Source of the DNA: Chlamydoabsidia padenii
Taxonomy: Eukaryota; Mucoromycota; Mucoromycetes; Mucorales; Cunninghamellaceae
DNA length: 64,000 nucleotides
NCBI GenBank assembly: GCA_025330725.1
Contig: JAIWND010000039.1
Coordinates: forward strand, 62,001 to 126,000
Direction of reading: 5' to 3'
A program made the translations under genes and the position numbers. The notes beneath the pieces were generated by a model. It was given only the letters and a program-made list of their open reading frames with translations. It was not told the DNA's origin and made no database searches. Positions 22,455-34,901 of this stretch are shown piece after piece; position 1 is the first letter of the stretch, and every line of letters begins with the position of its first letter.

Positions 22455-23840
22455 ATGGCATTTTATAAAAGATACCTACTTTCACTGATGCGTAAACAAC
22501 AACCATTTGGACGATTATCTTTATACTCAACACGACAACACTCCTCGACAAGTACAATCTCAGAGGTACCACCAACCAATAATGTCGACTGTTATATCTC
22601 CCATATACATGATCCTTATACCAACCTTGCTATTGAAGAATGGTTGCTTCGCAATACTGATCCAAAACGATATATTCTCTTCTTATGGCGTAATCGTAAT
22701 TGTGTGGTGATTGGACGGAACCAGAACCCTTTTCAAGAATGCAACCTCCGGTTTATGAAAAGCAACAACATTCCATTGGTACGAAGACAGTCAGGTGGTG
22801 GTACTGTGTATCATGTAAGTTGGATCAATAAAAATAGGATGGGAGGCAATACTAATCTTCTTCTTTTATGGGTTAGGATATGGGCAACTCCATCTATACC
22901 ATCTTTATGCCCAGGGAAGCTTTCTCTCGAAAAGCTAATGCTGAATTAGTATCTCGGGCCCTGCTTCAATTAGATATTCCTGCAAGTGTGAATGATCGAC
23001 ATGATATCGTGGTGGACAATCATAAAGTATCTGGAAGCGCCTACAAAATCATCAGCACCAGGGCTTATCATCATGGTACAATGCTTGTTGATGCCAACAC
23101 TTCTTACTTGAAAGGTTGTCTATCAAAGAAATACATGAACAAGGTAAAATATAATAAAATGAACATTATATATAGAAGGAAGCAACTCACTCTTCTAATT
23201 TTGATATAGACAGGTCTACAATCTAAAGGGGTTGAATCCGTACCATCACCTGTCACCAACCTACGGGAATACTCTTATACAGTGGATCATCAACAATTCT
23301 GTGAATCGATACTGACGGAATTCGAGAAGGATTACAATAAAGGCATCCACATACGACCAACCATCATTGACGAAGAAACCATATATGAATTACCGGAACA
23401 AGTAGAAAAGACAAGACAAGAACTGTGTACTTGGGATTGGATATATGGTCAAACACCTGAATTCACTCATACATTGGATAATGAATTCGATTGGGGTCAT
23501 GTGGTAAGTCTATAACCAATAAAAAAAAAAAAGTCATTCTCTCAACTCGCATATTTCTCTCTCTCTCTCTCTCTCTCTCTTTATCTCCTTGAAGAATCTA
23601 TTCCTACGATCAAGGCACGGGTTGATCACCGAGGCGGAGATGACAACGGATGCTGGTAGTGCTCATCCAATCACGGTGGTCTCTGCTTTATCTGTCGCTT
23701 TGAAAGGATGCCGTTATTCTGAATTTGCTGGTCAAGAAGCTATCGACAAGATTCATACCGACATACCTGGTCTCATTGATGAAGAAAACAAGGATATTGT
23801 GGATGGAATCATTGGCTGGATGAAGAACCAATTGGGCTAA
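22455..23840 (+). CDS. AIM22: Lipoate-protein ligase A family protein, mitochondrial
   Basis: Exons 22455-22814, 22877-23143, 23210-23503 and 23595-23840 give 388 residues. The first ~40 residues are Arg/Ser/Thr-rich with no acids, a good mitochondrial presequence. The LplA/LipB fold shows NLAIEEWLL, VVIGRNQNPFQECN, the signature RRQSGGGTVYHD (joined across intron 1) and the lysine-bearing HKVSGSAYK. Family members attach or transfer lipoyl groups to E2 and H proteins of 2-oxoacid dehydrogenases and glycine cleavage. The C-terminal domain ends with a helical accessory region. Confidence 0.92.
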
Positions 23841-24017
23841 TGTTTGTAGGGGTATATTATTAATCGAATATAGGGAGGTTGTGTTATTTAGTATATAGAA
23901 CCATGGGATCACATTTTGACCTCTTCATATTCTTTGAACAAAAAAAAACATACTTTTCTTTTTACCATTTTTTTTTTTTGTCTTTTTGTTATATTTAATC
24001 CTATAGTAGTGTATAGT

Positions 24018-24302
24018 ATGGGGAATTTACTTGCCTTGCCACCAACAATGGCTCGTCCCAGAAGCACATTGTGGTATACTAATGATAATGTCAGAACAAT
24101 CACTGTCCCTGATAAAGGCACCATCATGGTCCCCACCAGTCCACCTTCTGTCACACCTTATCCTATGCCTGGGTTACCGCATTACGTTTATCCAGCAATT
24201 TATCCTGCTTATCCGCATCCACCACTATCTTATGCTCCTCCATTATGGCCACCTTATCCTCCCGTCATACATCATCCCAGTCTATTCCAGTCCTCCTATT
24301 GA
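24018..24302 (+). CDS. Hypothetical Pro/Tyr-rich small protein
   Basis: 94-residue single-exon ORF starting MGNLLALPP. After about residue 35 it becomes Pro/Tyr/His-rich (YPAYPHPP type), likely disordered. Gly2 and Ala6 loosely fit N-myristoylation. No family is recognised. Support comes from an isolated ORF in host composition with plausible spacing to its neighbours; it could still be non-coding. Confidence 0.4.
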   Translation: MGNLLALPPTMARPRSTLWYTNDNVRTITVPDKGTIMVPTSPPSVTPYPMPGLPHYVYPAIYPAYPHPPLSYAPPLWPPYPPVIHHPSLFQSSY

Positions 24303-24897
24303 CGGTGTTTAAATATGCATGAATTATTTTGGGCGGCAGAGTACGGTTAAACTATTGGTGTCACCTTGACAAGGGGAAATAAAACATTAGATAGTCAACT
24401 GATTTGGGTAGTAAGGGCATGATTTATAGACTATTCCGGTTATTATATGCAGGGACGAGACAGAATGGTGTATTTGCTCAAGTGTCCCATCTTTTCAGAG
24501 CCTTTACGCAGAGAATGAGTGAGAGGGGATATCCTGACTTTGTATATTATCTTTTACTCCTATTTCCCCATCTCCACTAAAAATAAAAAGTAGAGTTCAT
24601 ATACATAGTACATGTCTTTTTTTTTTTTTTCCTTTTTCCCTTTTTATGCGTGCTTCAGGTGATCTGAAATTTTTGCTCTGCCCAAAAATTTTTGTGACTT
24701 GCCCGTAAAATGGATGGAGAACCATGATTATATAGCTCCCCCGTCTGGTCTCCAATTTGGTCTTTCCATTCTTTCCTTTAGATCTATTCTCTCTTCTGTT
24801 TCTCTTATCCCCTTCTTCTTCACCTATTAATTAGCTACCATTGTTTTAACTTTATTGTCATTCTCTCTCTTTTAGTACTATACCTTGTTACTTGATT
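24303..24897. other. Intergenic region before the ZIP gene
   Basis: Includes a T-rich stretch at 24617-24640 and a pyrimidine-rich leader just before the ATG. No gene seen. Confidence 0.45.
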
Positions 24898-26210
24898 ATG
24901 ATATTGGAAACTAGTACCGGAAATACTGAAGGTTGGGCGATGGTGTCCATCTCAAGCGCAGCCTGTGTCGTTGGAGGTAAGCTCCCTCAGCTAAAGATAA
25001 AAACGACTGTAAACAACCAACTAACTTTATATATATATATATATATCTCAAGCATCGATTGTGTTTATTGACAAAGTATGGCCAAGACAACAAGGCTCCA
25101 TCTTGACCAGTCGAGCCTTTCTCGCATCGTCCATGGCCTTGGCATCCGGAGTACTCTTAATCTCATCACTCGCCGTCCTTTTACCAGAATCACAAGCTCG
25201 ACTTCATTCTACACCAAAAGCCTACGGCTGGTTTCTTGTCGGTGCCAGTCTAACACTATGTTTGTCTCGTATTATTCACTGGTGTACACCACAAGCCATT
25301 CATTCCTGCGGCTCCACTTCACCTACACAACACGAACGAGACTTATCCACCTCGACCTCATTCTCACCCACCATGATTCCTTCTATAGACCGACAAGGGG
25401 AACAACAGAAACTGATACAATCGACCATGGATTACGGATCGACTGTCCTTCCCAATGCCCATTTCCGGTTCCACGAACACCACCACGATCTCGAAGATCA
25501 ACGACCTTTGCATGATCATCATCAACATGATCATCATTCAACTAGCAACAATACGCACGGAAATGGCGACCATATTGATTTGGATCAGGAGAAGGAACAT
25601 TTCTGGAGTATTGGGATTCAAACAGCTGTAGCTATCTGTGTCCACAAATTCCCAGGTAAAAGAGGAAAATAGATGGTTGCAAAGGATTACTCACTGTATT
25701 ATTTGATCTAATAGAGGGTCTGATCATGTTTATATCTAGTCAAGCTTCTTCTTCCTTGGGTATCAGTGTAGCTGCTGCCATGTCCATTCACAATCTGACC
25801 GAAGGATTCATGATGGCATTACCGATCTATTACGCAACTGGATCTCGAATGAATGCATTTGTGTGTGCATCTCTGATGGGCGGTCTCTCACAACCTTTGG
25901 GTGCTTTAATAGGATTATGGGCCTTTAGATCAGTAACAAAGGATCAGGAAGATGTCTTATTTGGTGTCACCTTTGGAGTTATCAGCGGCATGATGTCATT
26001 TATCACCATACAGGTAACAAAGGAAACAAAGAAAGCCGTGTCTATATTTACTAACTCTTCTTTTTTTTTATTTTTTTTTTTTTTTTGTGGGCGGAATAGA
26101 GTATGTTACCACAAGCTATCAAAGTTGATATCCATCATAATTATGTTGTCCTCTTCTTCTTCCTTGGTGTCATGCTGGTTGGTCTCACTTCCTTACTCAA
26201 GGTCATTTAG
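24898..26210 (+). CDS. ZIP-family zinc/metal transporter
   Basis: Exons 24898-24976, 25053-25655, 25715-26013 and 26100-26210 give 363 residues with about eight membrane segments. The metal-path motifs are VHKFPEG, formed across intron 2, in TM4 and HNLTEGF in TM5. The long cytosolic loop is His-rich (HEHHHD, HDHHQHDHH), as in metal-sensing ZIP loops. Family members move Zn2+ into the cytosol from outside or from the vacuole; the order of motifs resembles Zrt3/GufA-type ZIPs, so vacuolar release is a reasonable guess. Confidence 0.92.
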
Positions 26211-27342
26211 TATAGTTACATATAATCTTTACATTGTATTGATCTTTGTTTATTTGTCAAAAGAAACTGACATGGTTTTTATCATACGTATATACACATT
26301 TGTCTTTTTATAAATACATTCATACCTCTTCTATCTTCTCTCACCTAATAAAAAAATACATTGACAATCGATATTGATGATTAATGTCTCAAATATAATG
26401 CAAAAACAATTTCAGGTCCCGACTCCTCAAACTCTTAACATGTTGATAAAGATCATATTGTATTTACATTCTTTTTGCTTATGTTCTACTCACATCATAT
26501 ATGTATTGGAAATAGGATCATCACAAAGTTTAATCGCTCACAGATGGACGAAAAAGGAAGGTGTTGTTTATGGATCATAACAGGGGCATGGCGTCCTCAG
26601 GTCTAACAATTATTGGTTGGTTTGCATACCAGAACTTTACTCGATCATGCATCATTTATCCCTCCATGTATCTACAGATATGATATGGAGTTAAAAAGAT
26701 AGATTCAAAGGTTCTTTTCAAAAAAGGGGACCGGGGTTTAAAAACCAGGAACCACCCCATGTTTTCAAACGTTATCAAGTCATTTGGAAAACCTGTTTCC
26801 TCAATATATAATAATAAGATATTGATGAATTGGAGAAACAATCAGATATATATATATATATGCCAAGTTTAGCTAATTGCAAAGTTAAACAGTGTCAGCA
26901 AATAATGCATGATATTTATATATCGCCCATTCACCCTGCGCTCAGTCAAATACAAATACTTGTATTTTATGATATGATACATTTATGTAAACATGTGACT
27001 TTATAGACCACTTCTCTACCTCCCTTTTTTTTTTTTCAACATCTGTCCAACACCCTAATGATGAAAAACAGTAAACTAAAAACGAACTACAAAAGTGCTA
27101 GTTAGTGCCATGATGGGGGATCGGCCTATGAAATGAAAATAGTCGAGTCGGGATTTGAATTCGAAGACTGGAGCACTAAAAAAAGTTAAAAATAGAAACA
27201 TCATGCGCATCTCGGGGCACTCTTTTGGGATAAAGATGCTTATTTTCAAAACAATGATTCTTATATAATGGGCTTGGTCATTCTCCTTTTATTTCTTTTC
27301 TTCTTCTTCATTTTACCACCTCTATATAACAATCAAAACCAA
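26211..27342. other. Intergenic region
   Basis: AT-rich; TA run near 26845-26862. A CGGGATTTGAA site lies at 27149, about 190 bases before the next gene, and a TATATAA box near 27322. A 68-codon ORF (26374-26580) has no support. Confidence 0.5.
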
Positions 27343-27703
27343 ATGGGCTGCTGTGTTTCCACTGAAGAAGTAAGTGGTGCATTACATATACCCCAAACTC
27401 ATTTGCTTTTTTCTTTTTCTTTAGGGTACTATTCATGAAGTAGTTTTTGATCAACAAGGGATTGCTCGCCGAGTACCCAAAGGACAAGGAACCCATCTGA
27501 TTCATGTGTATCAAGATCAAGAGACTGATATCGAAAAGAAATCTCGGGCAGGTATTGTCTTGCCGTCGGAATACAACAAACACGTATCTAAACCTGAAAC
27601 GGCTTATTATCCAAAACCTCCTTGTACCCGAAAAACAACGATCACCAAACCCTCTGCTATGAGCAAGCGAGTCCAGCCTGCTAATTGGACCGAAAAAAGC
27701 TAA
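27343..27703 (+). CDS. Small dually lipid-modified protein (MGCC type)
   Basis: Exons 27343-27369 and 27425-27703 give 101 residues. The N-terminus MGCCVST is a textbook signal for myristoylation of Gly2 and palmitoylation of Cys3/Cys4, so a plasma-membrane or vacuolar-membrane tether is expected. The body is polar and basic, with GTIHEVVFDQQG and a proline-rich end, and matches no family I can name. The first exon encodes only the lipid anchor (nine residues). A role as a signalling adaptor or LAMTOR1/Ego1-like anchor is speculative. Confidence 0.7.
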
Positions 27704-28704
27704 TCCCATCCATTCCCATTATTGTATATTCCCTTTGTCTCTGTAGTGTATATTTTTTCCCTCCTTTTTGTTATTCATATCTTTTCCGTGTTAAAAAAAA
27801 AAAAGCTCTCTATGGCTTTTTTTGTTATAAATAGTAATCCTATTCTTATCAATAAAAAAGAAACATATCCATCTATTATGTTTTTTGTATACATACAAAA
27901 AACATAGGTCTATATAAAGAAGGCGATGGTCGATTGTATTACAAACAGATCCATCTTTTTCATATGACCGGATCGTCTTTTATAAAACTTTCTAATGTAA
28001 CAATGCATTAATAGTATTCCCCTTTTTTTTTCTGACAGGTACTTGCATGGGAAATCGTAAACCCCGACCTGCTGTTACTGTCATTTTCAAACCCCGGCAA
28101 GAAATTTATTTCTTCGTATAAATGACAACCCCCTCTTGACATTTTTCTTCAAACTCTTTTCTTTTGCTTGGTTGAAATCTCTTGAAGGTATGTTGGATAT
28201 ATGAATCAGAAATAAATGGATGGATAGGTGGATGGATGGATGGACGGATGGATGAATTGGGTTTCACTAATATATCTTTTTAATCTTTACTCAATAGGCA
28301 TTCAACTACTGTAACATGCTCATTCTACCTATAGGTAAGGGTTAGTCTAGGGATGGGTCAAGTCACTTGTGTGTATGATCTGTAACCGCTGGGATAAACA
28401 TATTAAGGTAAAAGAAAAGCATAAAGATAGGATGAGGTTTGACATGACCGTGATGATCAACTATATATTTGCTACTTCAGAAGTCAGGAGGGCTTATGAG
28501 ATTAACATACACCAATGTAATATCTGATCCATGTCAACCTCATCTATATGTAATGTATTAAGCATTATCGAAATACTCATTCTTGTTTCATCTTTTAAAT
28601 GATATAGGGTTTTAAACAAGTTGTCTCTCTTTCTATGTGATTTGGGTCAAATCATATGATAAAAAAAAAAAAAAGGTAAATATCTTGATGAAAGGATGTA
28701 ATGA

Positions 28705-28736
<32 letters not shown>

Positions 28737-29553
28737 ATACAAGATGATGATTTGTTATATATTTGCTACTTCAGAGTGCCAAGAGGGTACAATGAGATAG
28801 ACAATTCCACATCATTACCTGATTTGTATACACACACTGTTTACATACAAAATCGGGAAAAAGGTATAAAGACTTGTATACTCACATGCTTTTTTTGCTC
28901 TTAAATAGGTCTACTGGTTACCATTCGGTCTCCATGATCTTTTCGGATGTGTCAAGTTTACGGTTTTTTTGTTACTCTTTCTACTATATCATTTGAATAT
29001 GACAATTGCTTGTATTGGCTTTTGTTCATATTCAGAAGGTGGGTAGTGGAGGGAATCGTGGATAGATCATGTCGGTGGATCTGGGAAACCTCTTTGGCCT
29101 TTGAGATTGTCATCATCCCTGCACTTGAACACCTACTTTACAATAGTCATCCCTTTTAGCATAGTCAATTCGTTATAATGGTATCAATAAAGCTTAAAAT
29201 TTATTTTGTCATGATCACTTTACTACTTATTTGACACTTTGAAATGAAGATAGTAATTTTGTTCTTCGTTTACCTCTTGGTCATGCGCTTTAATCATCAT
29301 AGGTAATAATAGTCTTTATGTCATTGTTTTAGTCAATTTGGAATCGAGGATAGATTTCAAACGCCGACAATGCTTTGAGGTAAAAAAAGTGCTTCCCTCC
29401 TTTTTTTTTTTTTTTTTTCTTTTTTCTTCCTTTTCTTCTCAAAGGAACGCTTATCTGATTATTTTACCATTGTCTACCCGATGAGCTAGAGCTAGATGCT
29501 CTCAATTCCATTCCCACCTTACTGGAAATTATACTCGATCTGCAGGTAAAAAC
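27704..29553. other. Long intergenic region with simple and diverged repeats
   Basis: Contains GGAT-type tandem repeats at 28218-28254, a TA-then-TG microsatellite at 28705-28736, and two diverged copies of a ~90-base sequence (about 28455-28540 and 28747-28830). From 29330 on, AG/GT-bounded pieces look like 5'-UTR exons of the sugar transporter. No other gene is supported. Confidence 0.5.
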
Positions 29554-32125
29554 ATGAACACATCTCTTTCACCATGGAACCATGTTTTGCTAACATCTTT
29601 ATTCACTAGTTTTGTAGCCATTGGTGGTTTTTTGGTAATAACAAAAAAAACGACATAAACCAAGTAAAGATGACTAACTTTTTTCTTCTATCAATACGGG
29701 GATACTTATAGTATGGGTAAGCTAATAACGAAAACATGTCAATATGATCTCATTCACAAACTTGCTCTCTCTCTTTTTGTTGTATATTGCTTTACTAGTT
29801 ACGACAACGGCACGATATCGGCTTGTTTGATAATGAGCGATTTCCAAGCAACCTTCTTTTTGGATGATCCTGCAAAATCGGCGGCAATAGTCTCGGTACC
29901 TATGGCAGCATCCTGTGTGGCTGCTGTGGTAAGTCAATAGATTATTTATACTTTACATGTCATTTACCAAATCTCTATTCTTCTCTTTTATAGTTATCTG
30001 GTCCTATTGCTGACACCATTGGACGAAAACGATCCTTCTTGGTCGGTGCTGGGCTTCATCTTTTGGGCACCGTCCTTCAATTGACTGGCCGGCAATACGC
30101 GACATTAATGATCGGTAGAATCATCACGGGTACTTCAGTTGGGTAAGTCAACATTATCATGTGCAATCTAATGACACATATCATATTCTTCCATATAGAA
30201 TCTTTAGTTTTTTGGTGCCTTTATGTAAGTAGTGACAATAAAACAAGGCATGAAAAACTGACATTTGGGTTTTGATATAGACCAAAGTGAAATAGCACGT
30301 AGTGAACATCGTGGTCGGCTCATTACTCTGTATCAATTCGGTGTGACTCTCGGATTCTGTATGGCTTTTTGGATTGGTTATGCCACTTTTGAGCTCCCTC
30401 GGCACCTTTCGTGGCAAATCCCTCTTGGTGTACAAATTGGTCCAGCTGCTCTCATGCTTTTAGGTCTTCGTTGGTGTATTCCCGAAAGTCCTCGGTGGCT
30501 CATTTACCGTGGCCGGAAAGAAGAGGCGGACGTGATATTGTCAGGGTTACGCATGAAGGGATATCAACAACAACAGCAGCAACAACAACGACAACGTACC
30601 GGCACTAGTTCAACCACCATGTCATCCTTATCAACGCACCAACCAATTATGAATGGCATGAAACCCAATCCTATTATTTTACCTGCTTTGGTAATCAAAA
30701 ACAATCCATCAGGCGATATGGATTCTCTCACCAGTAACAGCTTTTATGATATACCAGACACATTGGAAATGGAATACCTGGGTATTTTGCAGGATGTCAC
30801 CTTTGAACGACAATGCGCATCAAAATCTTATTCAGCTCTGCTTACAAAAGGAACCGACAATTACCGTAAAAGGATTTTGCTTGGTATGGGTTTACACATC
30901 ATGACCCAATTTACTGGAATAAATGCACTTTTGTAAGTCTACACTAATCATCATCGATAGGGGACTAACTAACCAACTGACTTTGTTAGGTTCTATTTGC
31001 CTCACGTTCTGGAATCAATGGGACTGACACAAATCAGCTCCGTTTTGTTTGGTAAAAGAACTTGGTTTATGGATACACATACACACACAATGGCAGAATG
31101 TATGTTTTAATGCATCTTTTTTTTTTTTTTTGTAAGCATAGGCAATGGTGTCAGTGGAGTCGTCAATATGGTGGCAACTATACCTGTCTTCTTTTACGTA
31201 GGTCCAACAAAAAAAAAGGGGGGTATTAAATTTAAAACACAGCTATAACGAACACCATTCTGATTTAGATTGACCGATGGGATCGACGACTCATTCTTAT
31301 GACTGGTGCGATAAGCATGGCTTTGTGTATGGCGGTGATAGCGACTATTTTAGGCATCAACAATGATCATACGGAACCAAGCAGCCGACCATTATACCCC
31401 GGATCCACTTTGGAAGTCTCTGTTTATTTGGTCAATGATATGGCCACCTTGTGTATCCTTGTCGGACTATGTCTCTTTTTGATATGTTTTGCTCTGTCAT
31501 GGGGTGCCATGGCGTGGATCTATCCTGCGGAGATATTCAGTCAGCTGATTCGTGCCAAAGCAATGGGGGTGACAACTGGATCCATGTTTGCCTTTTCCAT
31601 CTTGATCTCTCAGGTGGCACCATTGTTATTCCGTTATCTAGGTTGGCGTACCTATGCTCTCTTTGCCTGTCTTTGTACCTTGATGGTGTTTATTGTCCGT
31701 GGCTTTTATCCTGAAACAAAGGTAAGTAAAAAAAAAGAAGTAAAACATGCAAATGATTCACTGGACTTCTTTTAAAAAAGGGGAAAACGTTTGAAGAAAT
31801 TCAATTGCTCTTTAGCGGTGCCTTGATTGATCAAAGTCCAAAGGCACATCATCCATCCACAGCTGCCGAAGCATGGGAAAAAGTAGAAGTTATCTGCCAT
31901 CATTTACCCATCATGACGAAACGGAATACTACGGCAACTAATAGGCATGATGACGATCTTCAACAAACTTCCACTTTCCACTTGGCACCCTTCTTGCAGA
32001 AAACATACGATGCCAATGTACAACAGAAATTTGAAGCCCTTTTGGAAGAACGGAATCAGCACAGGAAAAACCATCAACAACATCACCATCCCCACCATCA
32101 TGGTTTACGTAGACAAATAGGATAA
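29554..32125 (+). CDS. MFS sugar transporter
   Basis: Ten exons (29554-29634, 29712-29716, 29799-29928, 29994-30142, 30199-30224, 30281-30932, 30990-31051, 31142-31197, 31269-31721, 31781-32125) give about 652 residues. The frame requires a 5-base exon that restores FLYGYDNG in TM1. Other hallmarks: IADTIGRKR, VPLYQSEIARSEHRGR, PESPRWLI, FTGINALLFY, YPAEIFSQLIRAKAM and PETKGKTFEEI. A poly-Gln insert sits in the central loop (about residues 225-235), and the tail is His-rich. It imports hexoses or related sugars by H+ symport or facilitated diffusion; the substrate is unknown. Confidence 0.93.
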
Positions 32126-32513
32126 ATCTTTTATTGTCACTAGTATTACTTTAACTGTAGTTAATTTGTTTATTTATTTCCATTGATGACCTTATTATTT
32201 ACAATAAAAAGTCTTTTTTATCCACATACATACAAAGAAAGTTATTGACTTTAAAGGAAAAGCCGATATGAAAAGTATTCCCATTTTTTGACCCTGTGGG
32301 AAACATTCTGTTTAGATGTTTTGGCAGATTGCTGCTATCGTATTACCATATTAGGCTTACCCGGTGAGTACAAAAGTGTAATCATGATGGTTATCGCGTG
32401 TTTCGGGATCGTTCCTTACTTGTCTCCTTGGAAGGATAAAAAAGCAACATGGTTCCTTTTTTCCCCCCTTTCATTGATTCCTCATCTCTTTTTCTTCTTC
32501 TTCTTCTTTCCCA
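32126..32513. other. Intergenic region
   Basis: AATAAA at about 32200 ends the transporter; C/T-rich leader precedes the cyclin ATG. An overlapping 88-codon ORF is not supported. Confidence 0.45.
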
Positions 32514-33219
32514 ATGCTTCATCATACCCCATCATTATTACCACTGTCTTGTAGCAACAATCCAATTCTAGTTGCATCTGCATCCACTACATCATCATCA
32601 CACAAAACAACTTGTCGACGATTACCATCGATACTTATTGGTACATAATGCATACATATATTAAACTCTGTTTAACCGTATTTTTCTCTCTCCGCTCTCA
32701 CATAGACTTTATTGCCATCACACTTTGTGATCTTCTTCCCATCAAACAGAAGCGATCCTTACCATCCATCCGTCCTTTACCTGAACTTGTCTATTTCATT
32801 CAAAAAATCACCTTTACAGCGGAAATCAATGTCCGCACAGCACTTGTTGCATTAATTTACCTCGATCGTGCCAAATCATACTTGCCCAAGAACGCTGTTG
32901 GCAACAATGGTATGAATCTCAACAACCTCATTTGTAAATGTACTAAGCTCTCTCTCTTTTTTTTTTTTAATTAGATACAAGCCATCGTTTGTTATTGGGA
33001 TCCCTTTTGATCGCATCTAAATTCTTACAGGGCACGACATGGTCAACAAGCACAGTAACAAATCAACTTTTATACGAACTATGTGATGGATTGTTTTATC
33101 TACATGAAATCGATCAAATGGAACGAGCTTTTTTGAAACTGATTCAATATCAATGCTGGGTGGATGATAGACATGTGAATGATTTTGTTCTTTATCATCG
33201 TGTTGATCTAGGCTTATGA
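32514..33219 (+). CDS. Pho85-type (Pcl) cyclin
   Basis: Exons 32514-32640, 32706-32909 and 32975-33219 give 191 residues, essentially one cyclin box. Seen: LPELVYFIQKI, TALVALIYLDRAKSYLP, HRLLLGSLLIASKFLQ, and INQMERAFLKLIQYQCWV-like spacing (here HEIDQMERAFLKLIQ). This matches Pcl1/Pcl2 cyclins that drive Pho85/Cdk5-like kinases in G1 progression and polarity. The N-terminal 45 residues are Ser/Thr-rich. The kinase partner is inferred from the family. Confidence 0.88.
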
Positions 33220-34901
33220 TTTTCTCTTGATACCCCCTTTTTTACGTTCATGTTTCATTTTGATACCCGCCACACATTCGTTTCGTATTTTTTTCCTTTT
33301 TCTACACATATGACTTGATTCTTTCTTTTTTGTACTTTTATTACTTTTCATGAAATAAAACTATGGTTGCTTATGACTATGACATGGTGGTTCATGCAAC
33401 ATCTTTGATTTACAACTCCGGTACCAAAAGCGGAGTTTGCACTTTTTTTTTTTTTTTTTTTGAAAAAGTCGGCGTTTGAGCTTGTTCTTTTTCTTTCTTT
33501 ACGACTATAACAATGGAATGGGTAAATAGGGCCAGTCATTGTGAATTTTCTCAAGATTAGTCTAAAAACTGGGTATCTTATCTTGAAAGCTACCAAGGAT
33601 TCTATTTAATATATCTACTTTATATACAGATGAACAAAGCCACTCCGTGAAATAAAATCGATAATACTAGGTAGTGGTGATACTGCCCTTACTTTGGCCG
33701 CAAAGGTGAGTTCCTTATCAAGCTGGAATGATCATCACACTTACTTGTCTTCTTTTTCTTCTTCCTAGTACATCCTAACCCAATCTTGCACGAAAACCAA
33801 CATCCTTACTGTCAATCATCGTCATAAAATAAATCTACTCTCGGCGTTTGGTTTGAACAATGCACAAGATACATAGGTGACATTCTTATGCATCAACGGC
33901 AACAATCTTGGCGACAAAAAGAAAAAAGGATTTAGGTTTCCCTTTTCACTGGTCTCCTTGGTTAGTTTAGTTTTTCCCACATCCCGTTAGTATATAGTCG
34001 GTGATATTTTGTTTGTTTATTTATCATTTGGTTAACTAATAATAAAGATGATTTGGTGGATACTGACTGTACTGGTGCAGCTTTAATTTTGAAGCAATTA
34101 GGCGGAGACAATAAAAATGTCAGTTAGTGAAAAGATTTGCGGATATGTAGGTGAAGTTCCTTTTACCCAACACAATGTTTTCACCGCCACCATCAGAAAA
34201 GACACCGTCCTTGTATTGATCGGCTTTCACCAAGCTTGTGATGGGCTGATTGTCTTCCGTTTTCATTGCACCATGTTGTCTTGTTTCATCTGGGGATGTT
34301 CGGATGTAACTATAGACAGCATGGGTATTCAAGTGCAGAGCGGGTAGTTTTGACATAGGCGGGCTGCGTACCATTTTTTTTTTTTTATATACTGGGAATA
34401 CCCAGTGGCATGGAGTACAGTGTTACAGACATTGAGGATTTGCAAGATGATAATAATGTGATTGTCAATATCATATTCCCCAATATCTTGAAAAACAACT
34501 GTTCGAAAAAAAAAGCAAAGATTTTGATGACAGGGCCGATTACATGCTACTCCACCGTAGGGAATGCTTCCAATATGGCATTGTTGCTCAGCTGATAATC
34601 ATTGGCGTTTGTTTTTAGAGACTTCATGATAAAAGAGCAAAATTGATTGATCATGGTCGCAGGAATGTCTTTTGGGCGAGCCAAGGCTGCCGAGGGAATT
34701 GCTGTTGTGAGATCATCATCATCATCATTGTCTTTTTAATTGGTGGTGAGTGCTTCGGAAGCCACGGCTTTGATTTCGGTGCTAATGTCTGCGGAGCTAC
34801 TTTCTGTTCTTCATATGTCACCTTCTCTTGTAGCTTTTTTTGTTGAAATTTTCGTAGCCGCTATAAGTGTTTAAAGAGTTAAAACTTGATTTGATTTTTA
34901 G
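33220..34901. other. Decayed coding-like region
   Basis: Several splice-bounded fragments read like protein but none connects. Near 33655-33705 a fragment gives IILGSGDTALTLAAK before a GTGAGT donor and continues after an acceptor at about 33767 until a stop; near 34050 another gives VDTDCTGAALILKQ. Around 34660-34850 the minus strand reads Lys/Pro-rich. Stops and frame breaks are frequent, suggesting old gene remnants. Confidence 0.4.

Noticed and set aside
28218..28254. Regular GGAT repeats suggesting a CRISPR-like or minisatellite array
   Set aside because: Four-base simple repeat without spacers; a microsatellite in a eukaryote.
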